From JAKAIY01 sp036258195 (GTDB lineage: Bacteria > Chloroflexota > Ktedonobacteria > Ktedonobacterales > JADMIN01): a stretch of DNA of 18,337 nucleotides. Position 1 is the stretch's first letter, and every line of letters starts with the position of its first letter. The DNA lies in NCBI GenBank assembly GCA_036258195.1, contig DATAED010000445.1:1-18337 (forward strand), read 5' to 3'. Position numbers and translations under genes: made by a program. The notes under the pieces are model-generated. The model did no database searches and was not told the origin of the DNA. It worked only from the letters and a program-made list of their open reading frames with translations. Of the stretch, positions 1 through 6,908 are shown in pieces.

Positions 1-57
1 CGTAAACATCTCGAATTTGCCACGGCAGTCGGCGCAATAGTATTCGTACAGCGGCAT
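1..57 (-). CDS. FmdB-family zinc-ribbon protein, N-terminal part only
   Basis: Only the first 19 codons are inside the window; the gene runs off the left edge. The reading begins MPLYEYYCADCRGKFEMFT, the hallmark opening of the FmdB/CxxC regulatory zinc-ribbon family (typically MPxYEYxCxxCG). The first CxxC pair is Cys8 and Cys11. Family members are small, about 70-110 residues, and bind zinc through two CxxC knuckles; their cellular role is poorly defined. The ATG is at 57-55, and GAGGAAG lies about 7 nt upstream on the minus strand, which supports this start. Too little is visible to say whether the second zinc knuckle is intact. Confidence 0.85.
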   Translation of the reverse strand, partial: MPLYEYYCADCRGKFEMFT

Positions 58-98
58 CGCACACTTCCTCTACACTTCTCGGCTGATGGCGGCGCGAC

Positions 99-155
99 CT
101 CACCCCCCAACCTCCTCTCCCACGGGGAGAGGGGGAGACAGAGTTGGTGTGGGGG
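99..155 (+). repeat. Repeat A copy 1: long C/G palindrome
   Basis: The copy begins CTCACCCCCCAACC. An inner perfect stem CTCTCCC/GGGAGAG surrounds an ACG loop, and an outer imperfect stem pairs the CCCCCCAAC side with GTTGGTGTGGGG. The same design recurs near 6576, 8249 and 16181. It lies upstream of the FmdB gene and downstream of the methyltransferase gene, so it may fold in the FmdB leader. There is no T-run, so it is not a classical terminator. Confidence 0.7.
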
Positions 156-175
156 AAACGAGGCGCTCACAGAGA

Positions 176-181
176 AGTATA
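176..181 (-). promoter_or_regulatory. Possible -10 element for the FmdB-type gene
   Basis: On the minus strand this reads TATACT, a good -10 match. The expected -35 position is weak (about TGCATC with a 17-nt spacer). If real, transcription would start near 169 and repeat A copy 1 would sit inside a leader of roughly 110 nt. Low confidence. Confidence 0.25.
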
Positions 182-228
182 GTACAACGGCGAGGGAAGA
201 TGCAGAGGCGTCGTCGCCCCGCGCTGAA

Positions 229-283
229 TCCCTGGCCTGGGTTCCCCCTCCCTTGGAGGGGATGGGACAGTTGAGAGGTTCCG
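229..283 (+). repeat. Repeat B copy 1 (degenerate)
   Basis: This copy contains CCTGGCCTGGGTTCCCCCTC, then a short hairpin CCCTCCC..GGAGGGG, and ends GAGAGGTTCCGC. The ends match the other B copies (6752, 8345, 16386) but the long G-rich middle is eroded. It follows repeat A copy 1 on the same strand, as in the other islands. Confidence 0.6.
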
Positions 284-295
284 CCTGCCTCGCGC

Positions 296-1135
296 TCACT
301 CCACCGTGAACCGATGTACCATCACCCTCCGCGTGTCGCCATCGGGAGGCCAGGCGCGCTCGGTCGCGCTGGGGTGGTCGCGCCAGCCGCGCGCCAGCGC
401 CGCCTCCACGAAGGCATGCGAGGCTTTGCGTCCCGGCTCGGCCAGCCAGAACGACGCGCCTGGACACAGCAGGCGCGGCGCCACCGCCAGCAGCGGCTCG
501 ATATCCTCCGGCTCGTAGAGCACATCCGCCGCCAGCAGCAGATCGAAGGGCGCGGCGGCTAGCAGGCGCTCGCGTCCGGCGGGGGTGCGCCAGTTCAGCA
601 GCGCCGTGGCGGGGGAGCGTCCGCAGTGGCGGCGCACGTTGTACTCGGCGAAGAGCAGCGCATCATCGAAGAGATCGCTGATGGTGAGTTGCGCGCCCAG
701 CTCGCAGACCACCGCCGCTGTCACGCCCAGCCCGCAGCCCAGCTCCAGCGCGCGCTTGCCTCGCGCGCTTTCCAGCTCAGCCAGCAGCGCCTCCGCTAGC
801 GCCAGCCCGCTCGGCCAGAGCAGCGCCCAGTAGGGCAGATGCGCGCCCGCCTCCACCGTCGCGCGCGCCACCGCCGCCGCGCGCTCTCCGGCGCTGGCCT
901 GCCCACCCGCCGCCTGCTCCATCGCGTCCAGCGCCTCGCCCGCCGTGCGGCGCTGCGCCTGCCGCGCCGCCATCTGATCCAGCGGCGCATCGGGATCGGC
1001 GGGCGCCGTGATGAGCAGCTGCGCGGCGGCTCCCTCCAACGGCACCGACAGATCGCGCAGAGCGAAGCGGCGCGCCAGCCGCGCGCGCAGGTGCGCCAGG
1101 CTGGCGGCGGTGTGTGGCGAAGGGCGCGCGCTCAT
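296..1135 (-). CDS. Class I SAM-dependent methyltransferase, protein-lysine (METTL/ETFB-KMT-like) type
   Basis: This 279-aa protein has a Rossmann methyltransferase core. Motif I is ELGCGLG at residues 131-137, the SAM-ribose acidic loop is ISD at 152-154, and FDLLLAADVLYE lies at 197-208. The lead-in PYWALLWPSGLALAEAL (101-117) is typical of the methyltransferase-16 group, which includes the ETF-beta lysine methyltransferase and METTL21-type enzymes. By family analogy it would transfer a methyl group from SAM to a lysine of a cytosolic protein; the actual target cannot be read from sequence. Residues 1-90 are a family-variable, Ala-rich N-terminus. The start ATG overlaps the stop of the upstream kinase gene (ATGA at 1135-1132), implying translational coupling. 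No separate ribosome site is needed and none is obvious. Other small-molecule methyltransferases with this fold remain possible. Confidence 0.8.
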   Translation of the reverse strand: MSARPSPHTAASLAHLRARLARRFALRDLSVPLEGAAAQLLITAPADPDAPLDQMAARQAQRRTAGEALDAMEQAAGGQASAGERAAAVARATVEAGAHLPYWALLWPSGLALAEALLAELESARGKRALELGCGLGVTAAVVCELGAQLTISDLFDDALLFAEYNVRRHCGRSPATALLNWRTPAGRERLLAAAPFDLLLAADVLYEPEDIEPLLAVAPRLLCPGASFWLAEPGRKASHAFVEAALARGWRDHPSATERAWPPDGDTRRVMVHRFTVE

Positions 1136-3837
1136 GCCTGCCCCGAATTCGGCGCGTTGTGGGCTCCCGGCGCGGGGCGGGTTGGCTCGGCGGCAGGCAG
1201 CGTGAAGGCGAAGACGCTGCCCTGGCCCGGCGCGCTCTCGCTCAGCCAGATGTCGCCGCCCATCGCGCGCAGTGTCTGACGGCAGATGTAGAGGCCCAGC
1301 CCCACGCCGCGAATCTGGCTCTGGCGCGCCGAGTCCAGCCGCGAGAAGCGCCCAAAGAGTCGCATGCGCTCCTCTGCCGGGATGCCGATGCCGTCGTCGC
1401 AGACGTAGATGACGTGGTAGGGCCGCGCACGCGCCGCCGCCACCACCGACTGCGCGGGCGCGCCAGGGTCGCTATCATCTGGCGCGTCGGCGTCGGGCTG
1501 GCCGGGATCAGGTGACAGCGTCAGACGCATCGTCGGCTGCTCCTCGATGTCGGCGTCCGCCCCGGCGAAGCGCGCGGGCGACCACAGCACGCGCACGCGC
1601 CCGCCATTGGGACTGTATTTGATGGCGTTGCTGATGAGGTTGTCGAGCGTCTCCTTCAGCCGCCCGAGGTCGGCCAGCGCGTAGGCGTCGTCGGGCGCGT
1701 CCATCGTCAGCTCATGCGTCTTGCCCTGCGCGTCTTGCAGCGCGCGGAAGGAGCGCAGCGATTCGTCGATGACGTGCGCCAGCCGCACAGGCGTCACATG
1801 CAGATCCTGGCGTCCGGCATCCAGTCGCGAGGTCTGGAGCAGTCGGTCGGCGACATTGGCCAGATCGTCGGCGGACTCCGCTGCGCGATTGAGGAACGTG
1901 CCGACCATCTCATCGTCGTGGGCGACGGGCGTGTCGCGCAGCAGCTCCAGATAGCCCTGCACGACGGTCAGCGGGGTGCGCAGCTCATGTGAGGCCGTGG
2001 CGATGAAGTCGTCCTTCAGGCGGTCGAGCTCGCGCTGCTTGCGATAGGCGCTCTCCAGTTCGCCATACATGCGCGCGTTCTCCATCGCCTGGGCGGCCTG
2101 CGCGGCGAAAAGCTCCAGCAGCCAGAGGTCGTCATCGGTGAAGGCGCGGCGCTCGGCGTCGTCCAGCACATCCACCACGCCGATGACCTGGCCATGGTGG
2201 ACGAGCGGCACGCTGAGGATGGCCGTGACCGTCTCGTCGTCGTAGAGCGCGCTGTGGCCGGGGTAGGCGCGGTAGTCGTCGATGCGGGCGCCCTGGCCGC
2301 TCTGCGCGACCTGCCCGGCCAGCCCCTCGCCGATGCGGATGCGCGTTCCCGTGTAGTCACGACGCAGCCCCTCGGAGAGCGCCACTTCCAGCTCGGCGCT
2401 GTGCCGACCGCGTGCATAGATGACGCCCGCCTGCGCGCTCAGCAGGGTGATGGCGCGGCGCAGGATGCTGCCGAGCAGGTTGCGTGGATCATCGCCGACC
2501 TGGCTGGCGGTATCCAGCGTGGTGGCGTGCAGAGCAAGCATCTGTGCGATGCGCTCCTGGGCGACTTCCGCCGCCTCCTGCGCGCGGTAGCGTGAGATCA
2601 CCTGGCGCGTCACATCGACCGCCGCCACCAGCACGCCGCCGATGACGCCACCCTCGCCGATGACCGGCGATGTGGTGACATTCCAGTAGGTGACACCGCG
2701 CCCCAGCGGCACGGGCAATTCGATCATGGCCTGCGGCTCCGAGCCATGGTAGACCGCGTCGAGTCGCAGCATGCTGGAGAAGCGCGTGGCGCTCTCCGAG
2801 AGGATCGTGCGCAGCGGATAGCCCAGCGCCAGCGAGGTATCGTCCACGCCGAGCAGATCGAAGAAAGTCGGGTTGGCCAGCGCGACGACATGATCGGAGC
2901 CAGTCAGCAGCGCCATCGCCACGGGCGCATGGCGCACCATCGTCTGGGCCAGCGCCTCCTGCGTGCGCGAATAGCTCAGCAGCCGGTCGCGATCCGCCGC
3001 CAGCGCCACCAGATCGGAGAGCTCATCCAGCGCGGTGAGCTGGCGCTGCGCGAGTCGCTGGCGTGTCACCAGCGCCACCACGCCCAGGAACTGGCCGCGC
3101 GCCCGCAGAGGCAGCCCCAGCAGCGTCCCTGGCCCGTCCGCCTCATTCGCGCTCGCCACGGCGACATCGGGCATGTGGTCGGGCAGGCGCGCAAACCACG
3201 GCGCCGCCACCCCGCGCTCGTCGGGTGAGTACAGCACGATGGGGCGACGCGCCACGGCGACCTCTTCGATCAGCGGGTCGGTGGCCGCCGGCTCACGCGA
3301 GATCGTGACGCCCGGCGGGAGCTGGTCGGTCGCCGGGCCATCCGAGACGGCGCCGAGACGCGGGGCGGCCACAGCGGTCGCCGTGACGCTGACCCGCAGC
3401 CGCAGCGTGGGGAAGAGCTCCAGCCCGCCGATCTGCTCGTTGGGGCCGCTCCAGACGGCTGGCTCGGCGATCCATACCTGCAAGGCGCTGGGCGCCAGGC
3501 TGGCGGCCAGATATGCCCCCGCGATGCGCAGCGCGTCGTCGAGCGAGCGATTGAGCAGTGCGGCGCGCATGGCGGGCATGCTGCTGAGCAGCGGGTCGAG
3601 CAGCGGCCCCATGCCCAGTAGCGATGGCGTCAGGCGGGCGCGCTCCACCAGGCCGACCACGCCGCTCTCACGTCCGCGACTGCGCATGCCGCCACGCCGC
3701 GCGCGTCCCGTTTCGTGGCCCGTCTCGGCGCCAGCCCCAGCGCCGTCGCCTCGCGCCCCAGGCGCGCGGTCATCCGGGCCGCCCTCATCCAGCGTGGAGG
3801 CATCCGTCGCTTGCCGCCGCATCTTCCCATCACCCAT
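1132..3837 (-). CDS. GAF-PAS-GAF sensor histidine kinase
   Basis: This 901-aa soluble sensor kinase has no clear membrane segment. Order: low-complexity acidic/Arg-rich N-terminus (1-60); a diverged GAF-like region (about 95-285); PAS (about 297-410); GAF (about 450-590, with GEGLAGQVAQSG and SVPLVHHGQVIGVVDV); HisKA with phospho-accepting His617 in FIATASHELRTPL; and a catalytic ATPase domain. The ATPase has its N-box at DNLISNAIKYS (732-742), G1 at DDGIGIP (814-820) and G2 at GVGLGLYICR (844-853). It should autophosphorylate and pass phosphate to a response regulator, but none is encoded in this window. An Asp/Pro/Ala-rich stretch (about 755-805) makes the N-box-to-G1 distance unusually long. 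The ATG at 3837 has AGGGGGG upstream; Met6 and Met51 are alternative starts. The gene is divergent from a cyclase and coupled to the methyltransferase downstream. Confidence 0.93.
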   Translation of the reverse strand: MGDGKMRRQATDASTLDEGGPDDRAPGARGDGAGAGAETGHETGRARRGGMRSRGRESGVVGLVERARLTPSLLGMGPLLDPLLSSMPAMRAALLNRSLDDALRIAGAYLAASLAPSALQVWIAEPAVWSGPNEQIGGLELFPTLRLRVSVTATAVAAPRLGAVSDGPATDQLPPGVTISREPAATDPLIEEVAVARRPIVLYSPDERGVAAPWFARLPDHMPDVAVASANEADGPGTLLGLPLRARGQFLGVVALVTRQRLAQRQLTALDELSDLVALAADRDRLLSYSRTQEALAQTMVRHAPVAMALLTGSDHVVALANPTFFDLLGVDDTSLALGYPLRTILSESATRFSSMLRLDAVYHGSEPQAMIELPVPLGRGVTYWNVTTSPVIGEGGVIGGVLVAAVDVTRQVISRYRAQEAAEVAQERIAQMLALHATTLDTASQVGDDPRNLLGSILRRAITLLSAQAGVIYARGRHSAELEVALSEGLRRDYTGTRIRIGEGLAGQVAQSGQGARIDDYRAYPGHSALYDDETVTAILSVPLVHHGQVIGVVDVLDDAERRAFTDDDLWLLELFAAQAAQAMENARMYGELESAYRKQRELDRLKDDFIATASHELRTPLTVVQGYLELLRDTPVAHDDEMVGTFLNRAAESADDLANVADRLLQTSRLDAGRQDLHVTPVRLAHVIDESLRSFRALQDAQGKTHELTMDAPDDAYALADLGRLKETLDNLISNAIKYSPNGGRVRVLWSPARFAGADADIEEQPTMRLTLSPDPGQPDADAPDDSDPGAPAQSVVAAARARPYHVIYVCDDGIGIPAEERMRLFGRFSRLDSARQSQIRGVGLGLYICRQTLRAMGGDIWLSESAPGQGSVFAFTLPAAEPTRPAPGAHNAPNSGQA

Positions 3838-3936
3838 CGCAGAGCGCCCCCCTCACAGATCGGCTCGCCGCTGGCGGGCGGCCCGTCCGAACCATCACGG
3901 TCATCGCAGCATTTTCGGTCAGTGTATGCGGCTGGC

Positions 3937-3974
3937 GGCGTAAGGTCAACGCGCGGCGGCTTGAGTGGTACAAT
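3937..3974 (+). promoter_or_regulatory. Upstream tandem promoter P1 of the GAF-PAS cyclase
   Basis: The -35-like TCAACG is at 3946-3951, a 17-nt spacer follows, and -10 TACAAT is at 3969-3974, preceded by TGG (extended -10). The -35 lies at the end of GGCGTAAGGTCAACG (3937-3951), a 15-mer repeated with one change 47 bp downstream. The -35 alone is weak, but the duplication, spacing and extended -10 support it. Confidence 0.5.
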
Positions 3975-3983
3975 CGCGCGGCA

Positions 3984-4021
3984 GGCGTAAGGTTAACGGC
4001 TGAGCTGGTGGATGGTATACT
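3984..4021 (+). promoter_or_regulatory. Downstream tandem promoter P2 of the GAF-PAS cyclase
   Basis: The -35-like TTAACG is at 3993-3998, a 17-nt spacer follows, and -10 TATACT is at 4016-4021, again preceded by TGG. The -35 is the end of GGCGTAAGGTTAACG (3984-3998). The predicted start near 4028 gives a leader of about 54 nt before the cyclase ATG. This is the stronger of the two. Confidence 0.6.
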
Positions 4022-4081
4022 CAGGCAGAACTCGCGCAGGCTGACAGGCAGGGATGACTCCACGAAAATGGTGAGATCGCG

Positions 4082-6100
4082 ATGGTAGCTGGCGACACAG
4101 GAACGGCGTCCGGTACATCTGACGCCTCGGATGCGGCGCATCGCAAGGACGCCACAATCGGGTCGCCCACCGATGTAAGCGACGAGCAAACGGTGCTGCT
4201 GACGAGCTCCGGGCCGCTCGGTCCCAGCCAGGTCGTGGAGCGCGCCACCACAGCGCGGCGGCGGACGGGCGCCGATCTCGACGCCATCGAGCGCGAGTTG
4301 AAGGAGCTGGCAGGGCAGATGCACCGCCACGCCCGCGCGCTGGAGCCATTCGTCGAAGGCTCGTTCGCGACCGACCTGGCCGACCCGCGCACGCGCATGC
4401 TGGCCGATGCGCTGCAGGTGGCGCGCTCGGCGGATCAGCGCCTTGGTCGGCTCGATCAACTCACTCGCGAGCTGAATAAGACCGCCGTTGGGGTCGCCAG
4501 CGATCTGGAGGCCATTGGTCAGGAGCGCAGTCGGCTCGCCACGCTCTACAGCATCGCCCAGCAGATCAATAGCTCCTACGATCTGGATGTGCTGCTGGGG
4601 CGCACGCTGGCGCTGCTGATTGACGTGGTGCGCGCCGAGCGTGGCGGCATCTTGCTGTGGGACGAGACGCGCGGGGCGCTGGCCTACGCCGCCGCGCGCG
4701 ACCGCGAGGGCCAGGCGCTCAGCGAGGCGCAGATGAACCTCAGCCGCAGCGTGGTGGAGCAGGTGTGGTCATCGCAGACGCCGCTGGTGACGATCGATGC
4801 GCAGGCCGATGACCGCTTGCGGCTCAACGAGAGCGTCGTCAGCTACGGCATCCGCTCGGTGATGTGCGCGCCGCTGCATGTGCGCGAGCAGCATGTCGGC
4901 GTGGTCTATGTGGATAGCCGCCGCGATACGCGCCTCTTCGCTGAAGATAGCCTGGAGCTGCTGGCGGCGTTCTGCAATCAGGCCGCCATCGCCATCGAGA
5001 ACGCGCGGCTGGTTACCGATCTGCGCCGCAATATCCGCGAGCTGAACGAGATCAAGTCGTATCTGGACAACGTCTTCGCCTCCATCGCCAGCGGGGTGGT
5101 CACCGCCGACACCATCGGGCGGGTGACGACGATGAATCAGGCGGCGGAGCGCATCCTGAACCGTAGCAGCGCGACCTCGCTGGGCCATCAGGTGGATGAC
5201 GCGCTGGCCGAGGTGGCGGACGACGAAGTGCGCTCTGCCATGCGCCGCGCCATCACCGAGCGCGCCGAGACGCTGGGTTACGAGCTGCGCCAGGATCTGC
5301 CAGAGCGCGGCGACCTCGCGCTGCGACTGAACATCTCGCCGCTGCGCCAGAGTGACGGCGCGCAGGAGCCGCTGGGCGTGGCGCTGACATTGGAGGATCT
5401 GACGGAGCTGCGCCGCAGCCAGCGCCAGGCGCGCGAGATCGAGCAGCTCTTTGGCCGCTATGTGCATCCCGCCGTCGTGCGCCAGTTGCTCGCCGACCCC
5501 ACCGCCGTGCGACTGGGCGGCGAGACGCGCCAGATCAGCGTCATCTTCGCCGACATCCGCAACTTCACGTCGCTGGCGGAACAGCTCTCGCCCGACGCTG
5601 TGGTGCGCACGCTCAACCACTACCTCGGCATCCTCACCGCCGCCATCTGGCAGGAGGAAGGCACGCTCACTATGTTCATCGGCGACGCGCTGATGGCCAT
5701 CTTCAACGCCCCGCTGCCGCAGCCTGACCACGCGGCGCGGGCAGTGCGCGCGGCCTGCGCCATGCGCGAGGCGCTGGAGCGCGCCAACGAGCAGACGCTG
5801 GTCGGTCAGGCGCCCGTGCAGTATGGCATCGGCGTCCACACGGGGCCAGCGCTGGTCGGCAATATCGGCTCCTCGGAGCGCCTGCAAAACTACACGGCGA
5901 TTGGCGATACGGTCAACATCGCCCAGCGCCTGCAATCCAACGCTACCGCCAACCACATCCTCATCAGCGCCGACACCTGCGCCGCCGCTGGTACGGCCAT
6001 CCTCGTCGCCCAGCTCGATCCCATCACCGTGAAGGGCCGCACGCAGCCGCTGCCCGTCTACCAGCTCGACGGGCTAAGGGAGCCGCCCAGCCAGGGGTGA
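4082..6100 (+). CDS. GAF-PAS class III nucleotide cyclase with non-canonical base-selecting pair
   Basis: This 672-aa soluble protein has a variable N-terminus with helical stretches (1-145), GAF (about 151-308, with RSVMCAPLHVREQHVGVVYV), PAS (about 322-440), a short helical linker (REIEQLFGRYVHPAVV) and a class III cyclase catalytic domain (about 480-668). Metal-binding Asp491 (FADIRNF) and Asp535 (FIGDALMAIF) and the transition-state residues Asn612 and Arg616 (GDTVNIAQR) are all present, so catalysis is plausible. The adenine-selecting Lys is replaced by Met531, with Thr605 at the partner position, so cAMP as the product is uncertain. The ATG at 4082 is preceded by GGTGA at 7 nt. Tandem promoters lie upstream. 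A small membrane-protein gene follows after 38 bp. The GAF and PAS domains probably sense a ligand and gate the cyclase dimer. Confidence 0.92.
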   Translation: MVAGDTGTASGTSDASDAAHRKDATIGSPTDVSDEQTVLLTSSGPLGPSQVVERATTARRRTGADLDAIERELKELAGQMHRHARALEPFVEGSFATDLADPRTRMLADALQVARSADQRLGRLDQLTRELNKTAVGVASDLEAIGQERSRLATLYSIAQQINSSYDLDVLLGRTLALLIDVVRAERGGILLWDETRGALAYAAARDREGQALSEAQMNLSRSVVEQVWSSQTPLVTIDAQADDRLRLNESVVSYGIRSVMCAPLHVREQHVGVVYVDSRRDTRLFAEDSLELLAAFCNQAAIAIENARLVTDLRRNIRELNEIKSYLDNVFASIASGVVTADTIGRVTTMNQAAERILNRSSATSLGHQVDDALAEVADDEVRSAMRRAITERAETLGYELRQDLPERGDLALRLNISPLRQSDGAQEPLGVALTLEDLTELRRSQRQAREIEQLFGRYVHPAVVRQLLADPTAVRLGGETRQISVIFADIRNFTSLAEQLSPDAVVRTLNHYLGILTAAIWQEEGTLTMFIGDALMAIFNAPLPQPDHAARAVRAACAMREALERANEQTLVGQAPVQYGIGVHTGPALVGNIGSSERLQNYTAIGDTVNIAQRLQSNATANHILISADTCAAAGTAILVAQLDPITVKGRTQPLPVYQLDGLREPPSQG

Positions 6101-6138
6101 AGGGCGTCGGCGTCTGACTGACGAGCGGAGGGATCACT

Positions 6139-6522
6139 GTGGCTGATTTCATTGGCTGGTTCGCATTGCTGGTGGTTGTGCCCTTTTGTGCGCTGTCCGC
6201 CATCTGGCTCATCTATCGCGTGATGATGAAAGCCCAGAAATCCAGAGCCCTTACCCGAATTCAGGAAGCGTGGATGGCCGCCGTGTTTCTCGCCCTTGGA
6301 TGTACGGAAGCAACCAGCGGTGTCTCTCTCCTGCGCTTGCTACCCATCAATTACGTCGCAGATGTGGCGCTTGCCGAGACTGCTTGCAGCCTTGCCACGA
6401 TCGTCGCCGCATGTGGTCTCATTGGCGCGCTCATACCAGGCATATGGTGGCTGTTGCTCCCTTGGTGGGCGCCTGTGTGGCTGCGACCCCGCTCGCGTCG
6501 CGACGCCACACCTCGCCAATGA
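6139..6522 (+). CDS. Small hydrophobic multi-pass membrane protein, unknown function
   Basis: This 127-aa protein was not recognised as a member of any family. Three to four hydrophobic segments are visible: about 3-28 (from FIGWFALLVVVPFCALSAIW), 44-66, 74-96 and 97-116 (ending WWLLLPWWAPVW). A short basic tail follows (RPRSRRDATPRQ). The basic loop YRVMMKAQKSRALTR between the first two segments suggests that loop is cytoplasmic. It starts with GTG at 6139, 7 nt after GGAGG, a strong ribosome site that argues for a real gene. It lies 38 bp after the GAF-PAS cyclase on the same strand and is probably co-transcribed. Its base composition looks less GC-biased than its neighbours, so it may be a recent or fast-evolving gene. 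Confidence 0.65.
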   Translation: MADFIGWFALLVVVPFCALSAIWLIYRVMMKAQKSRALTRIQEAWMAAVFLALGCTEATSGVSLLRLLPINYVADVALAETACSLATIVAACGLIGALIPGIWWLLLPWWAPVWLRPRSRRDATPRQ

Positions 6523-6523
6523 A

Positions 6524-6559
6524 TTGATTGATATTGATTCTCATTGATAGCAGGCTGAT
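6524..6559 (+). repeat. TTGAT motif array with about 10-bp phasing, left
   Basis: TGAT begins at 6525, 6535, 6545 and 6556, with one extra copy at 6529. Three of these occur as ATTGAT. The spacing places the motifs on one face of the helix. The array begins two bases after the stop codon of the small membrane protein. Confidence 0.55.
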
Positions 6560-6575
6560 GTGCGCGCGGCGCGCA

Positions 6576-6609
6576 CTCACCCCTGCCCCTCTCCCAGAGG
6601 GAGAGGGGA
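6576..6609 (+). repeat. Repeat A copy 2: perfect hairpin
   Basis: It opens CTCACCCCTG and folds as a perfect 10-bp stem, CCCCTCTCCC (6586-6595) with GGGAGAGGGG (6599-6608), around an AGA loop. No T-run follows, so transcription termination would need another factor. It could protect or stall the 3' end of the cyclase/membrane-protein transcript. Confidence 0.75.
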
Positions 6610-6751
6610 GTTGTACTCGCCCAACGGTTCTAGCGATGGGGCGATCTCTCAGCCAAACATCCATGAGAAGCTCGCCTCTCGCCCATAGCTCCGCGCTTCA
6701 GATAGAGCGGGCGTCGTAGTGAGCCAGTCTGCCTCGCGCGCAATGCCTGCT

Positions 6752-6801
6752 GTGGGTTCCCCCTTCCTCGGAGGGGAGGGGGTCAGGGGGAGAGGTTCCT
6801 C
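6752..6801 (+). repeat. Repeat B copy 2
   Basis: It reads GTGGGTTCCCCCTTCC, then GGAGGGG, then the shared G-rich 23-mer at 6774-6796, ending GAGGTTCC. The identical 23-mer occurs at 8376-8398 and 16418-16440 and inverted at 16235-16257. The G-runs could in principle form a quadruplex. Confidence 0.75.
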
Positions 6802-6811
6802 TCGCCGCCCC

Positions 6812-6840
6812 TTGACGACTTGATTTGCATTGATTATGAT
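6812..6840 (+). promoter_or_regulatory. Sigma-70-like promoter of the metallolyase gene
   Basis: TTGACG (6812-6817), a 17-nt spacer and TATGAT (6835-6840) are each 5/6 matches to consensus with ideal spacing. The predicted start near 6847 gives a leader of about 62 nt to the ATG at 6909. YGAT motifs at 10-bp intervals run through the -10 and start region. Confidence 0.7.
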
Positions 6841-6874
6841 CGATACAAGTCGATGACAGTTGATGCGTTTCGAC
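6820..6874 (+). repeat. YGAT motif array with exact 10-bp phasing, right
   Basis: TGAT or CGAT begins at 6821, 6831, 6841, 6851 and 6861, and CGAC at 6871. There is an extra TGAT at 6837. The array overlaps the promoter -10 and transcribed leader, so a protein bound along it would touch RNA polymerase. Its motif matches the left array at 6524-6559. Confidence 0.55.
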
Positions 6875-6908
6875 TCCTTTGGTCGCCCACATTGTCGTGG
6901 AGGTACAG

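Larger units (their letters stand above)
6523..6908. other. Non-coding island between the membrane protein and metallolyase genes
   Basis: This 386-bp gap contains, in order: a phased TTGAT array (6524-6559), repeat A copy 2 (6576-6609), about 140 bp with no recognisable feature, repeat B copy 2 (6752-6801), a sigma-70-like promoter (6812-6840) embedded in a second phased YGAT array (6820-6874), and the leader of the metallolyase gene. Short open frames here encode peptides of the SPPDPLPSE type, which are translations of the repeats, not genes. Confidence 0.7.

Noticed and set aside
86..274. 62-codon plus-strand frame at the left end
   Set aside because: It lies entirely over repeats A and B and has no ribosome site.
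3035..3943. 302-codon plus-strand frame over the kinase N-terminus and divergent region
   Set aside because: Ser/Arg/Pro low-complexity translation antisense to the sensor kinase; no domain or ribosome site.
4054..4088. Two six-codon upstream frames in the cyclase leader (from 4054 and 4068), the second overlapping the cyclase start
   Set aside because: Such short frames are expected by chance, neither has a convincing ribosome site of its own, and no regulatory residue run is visible.
4769..5956. Long open frame (395 codons) on the minus strand opposite the GAF-PAS cyclase
   Set aside because: It is a mirror of a well-supported cyclase. High GC at codon third positions keeps antisense frames open, and the translation has no recognisable domain and an Arg/Gln/His-rich composition.
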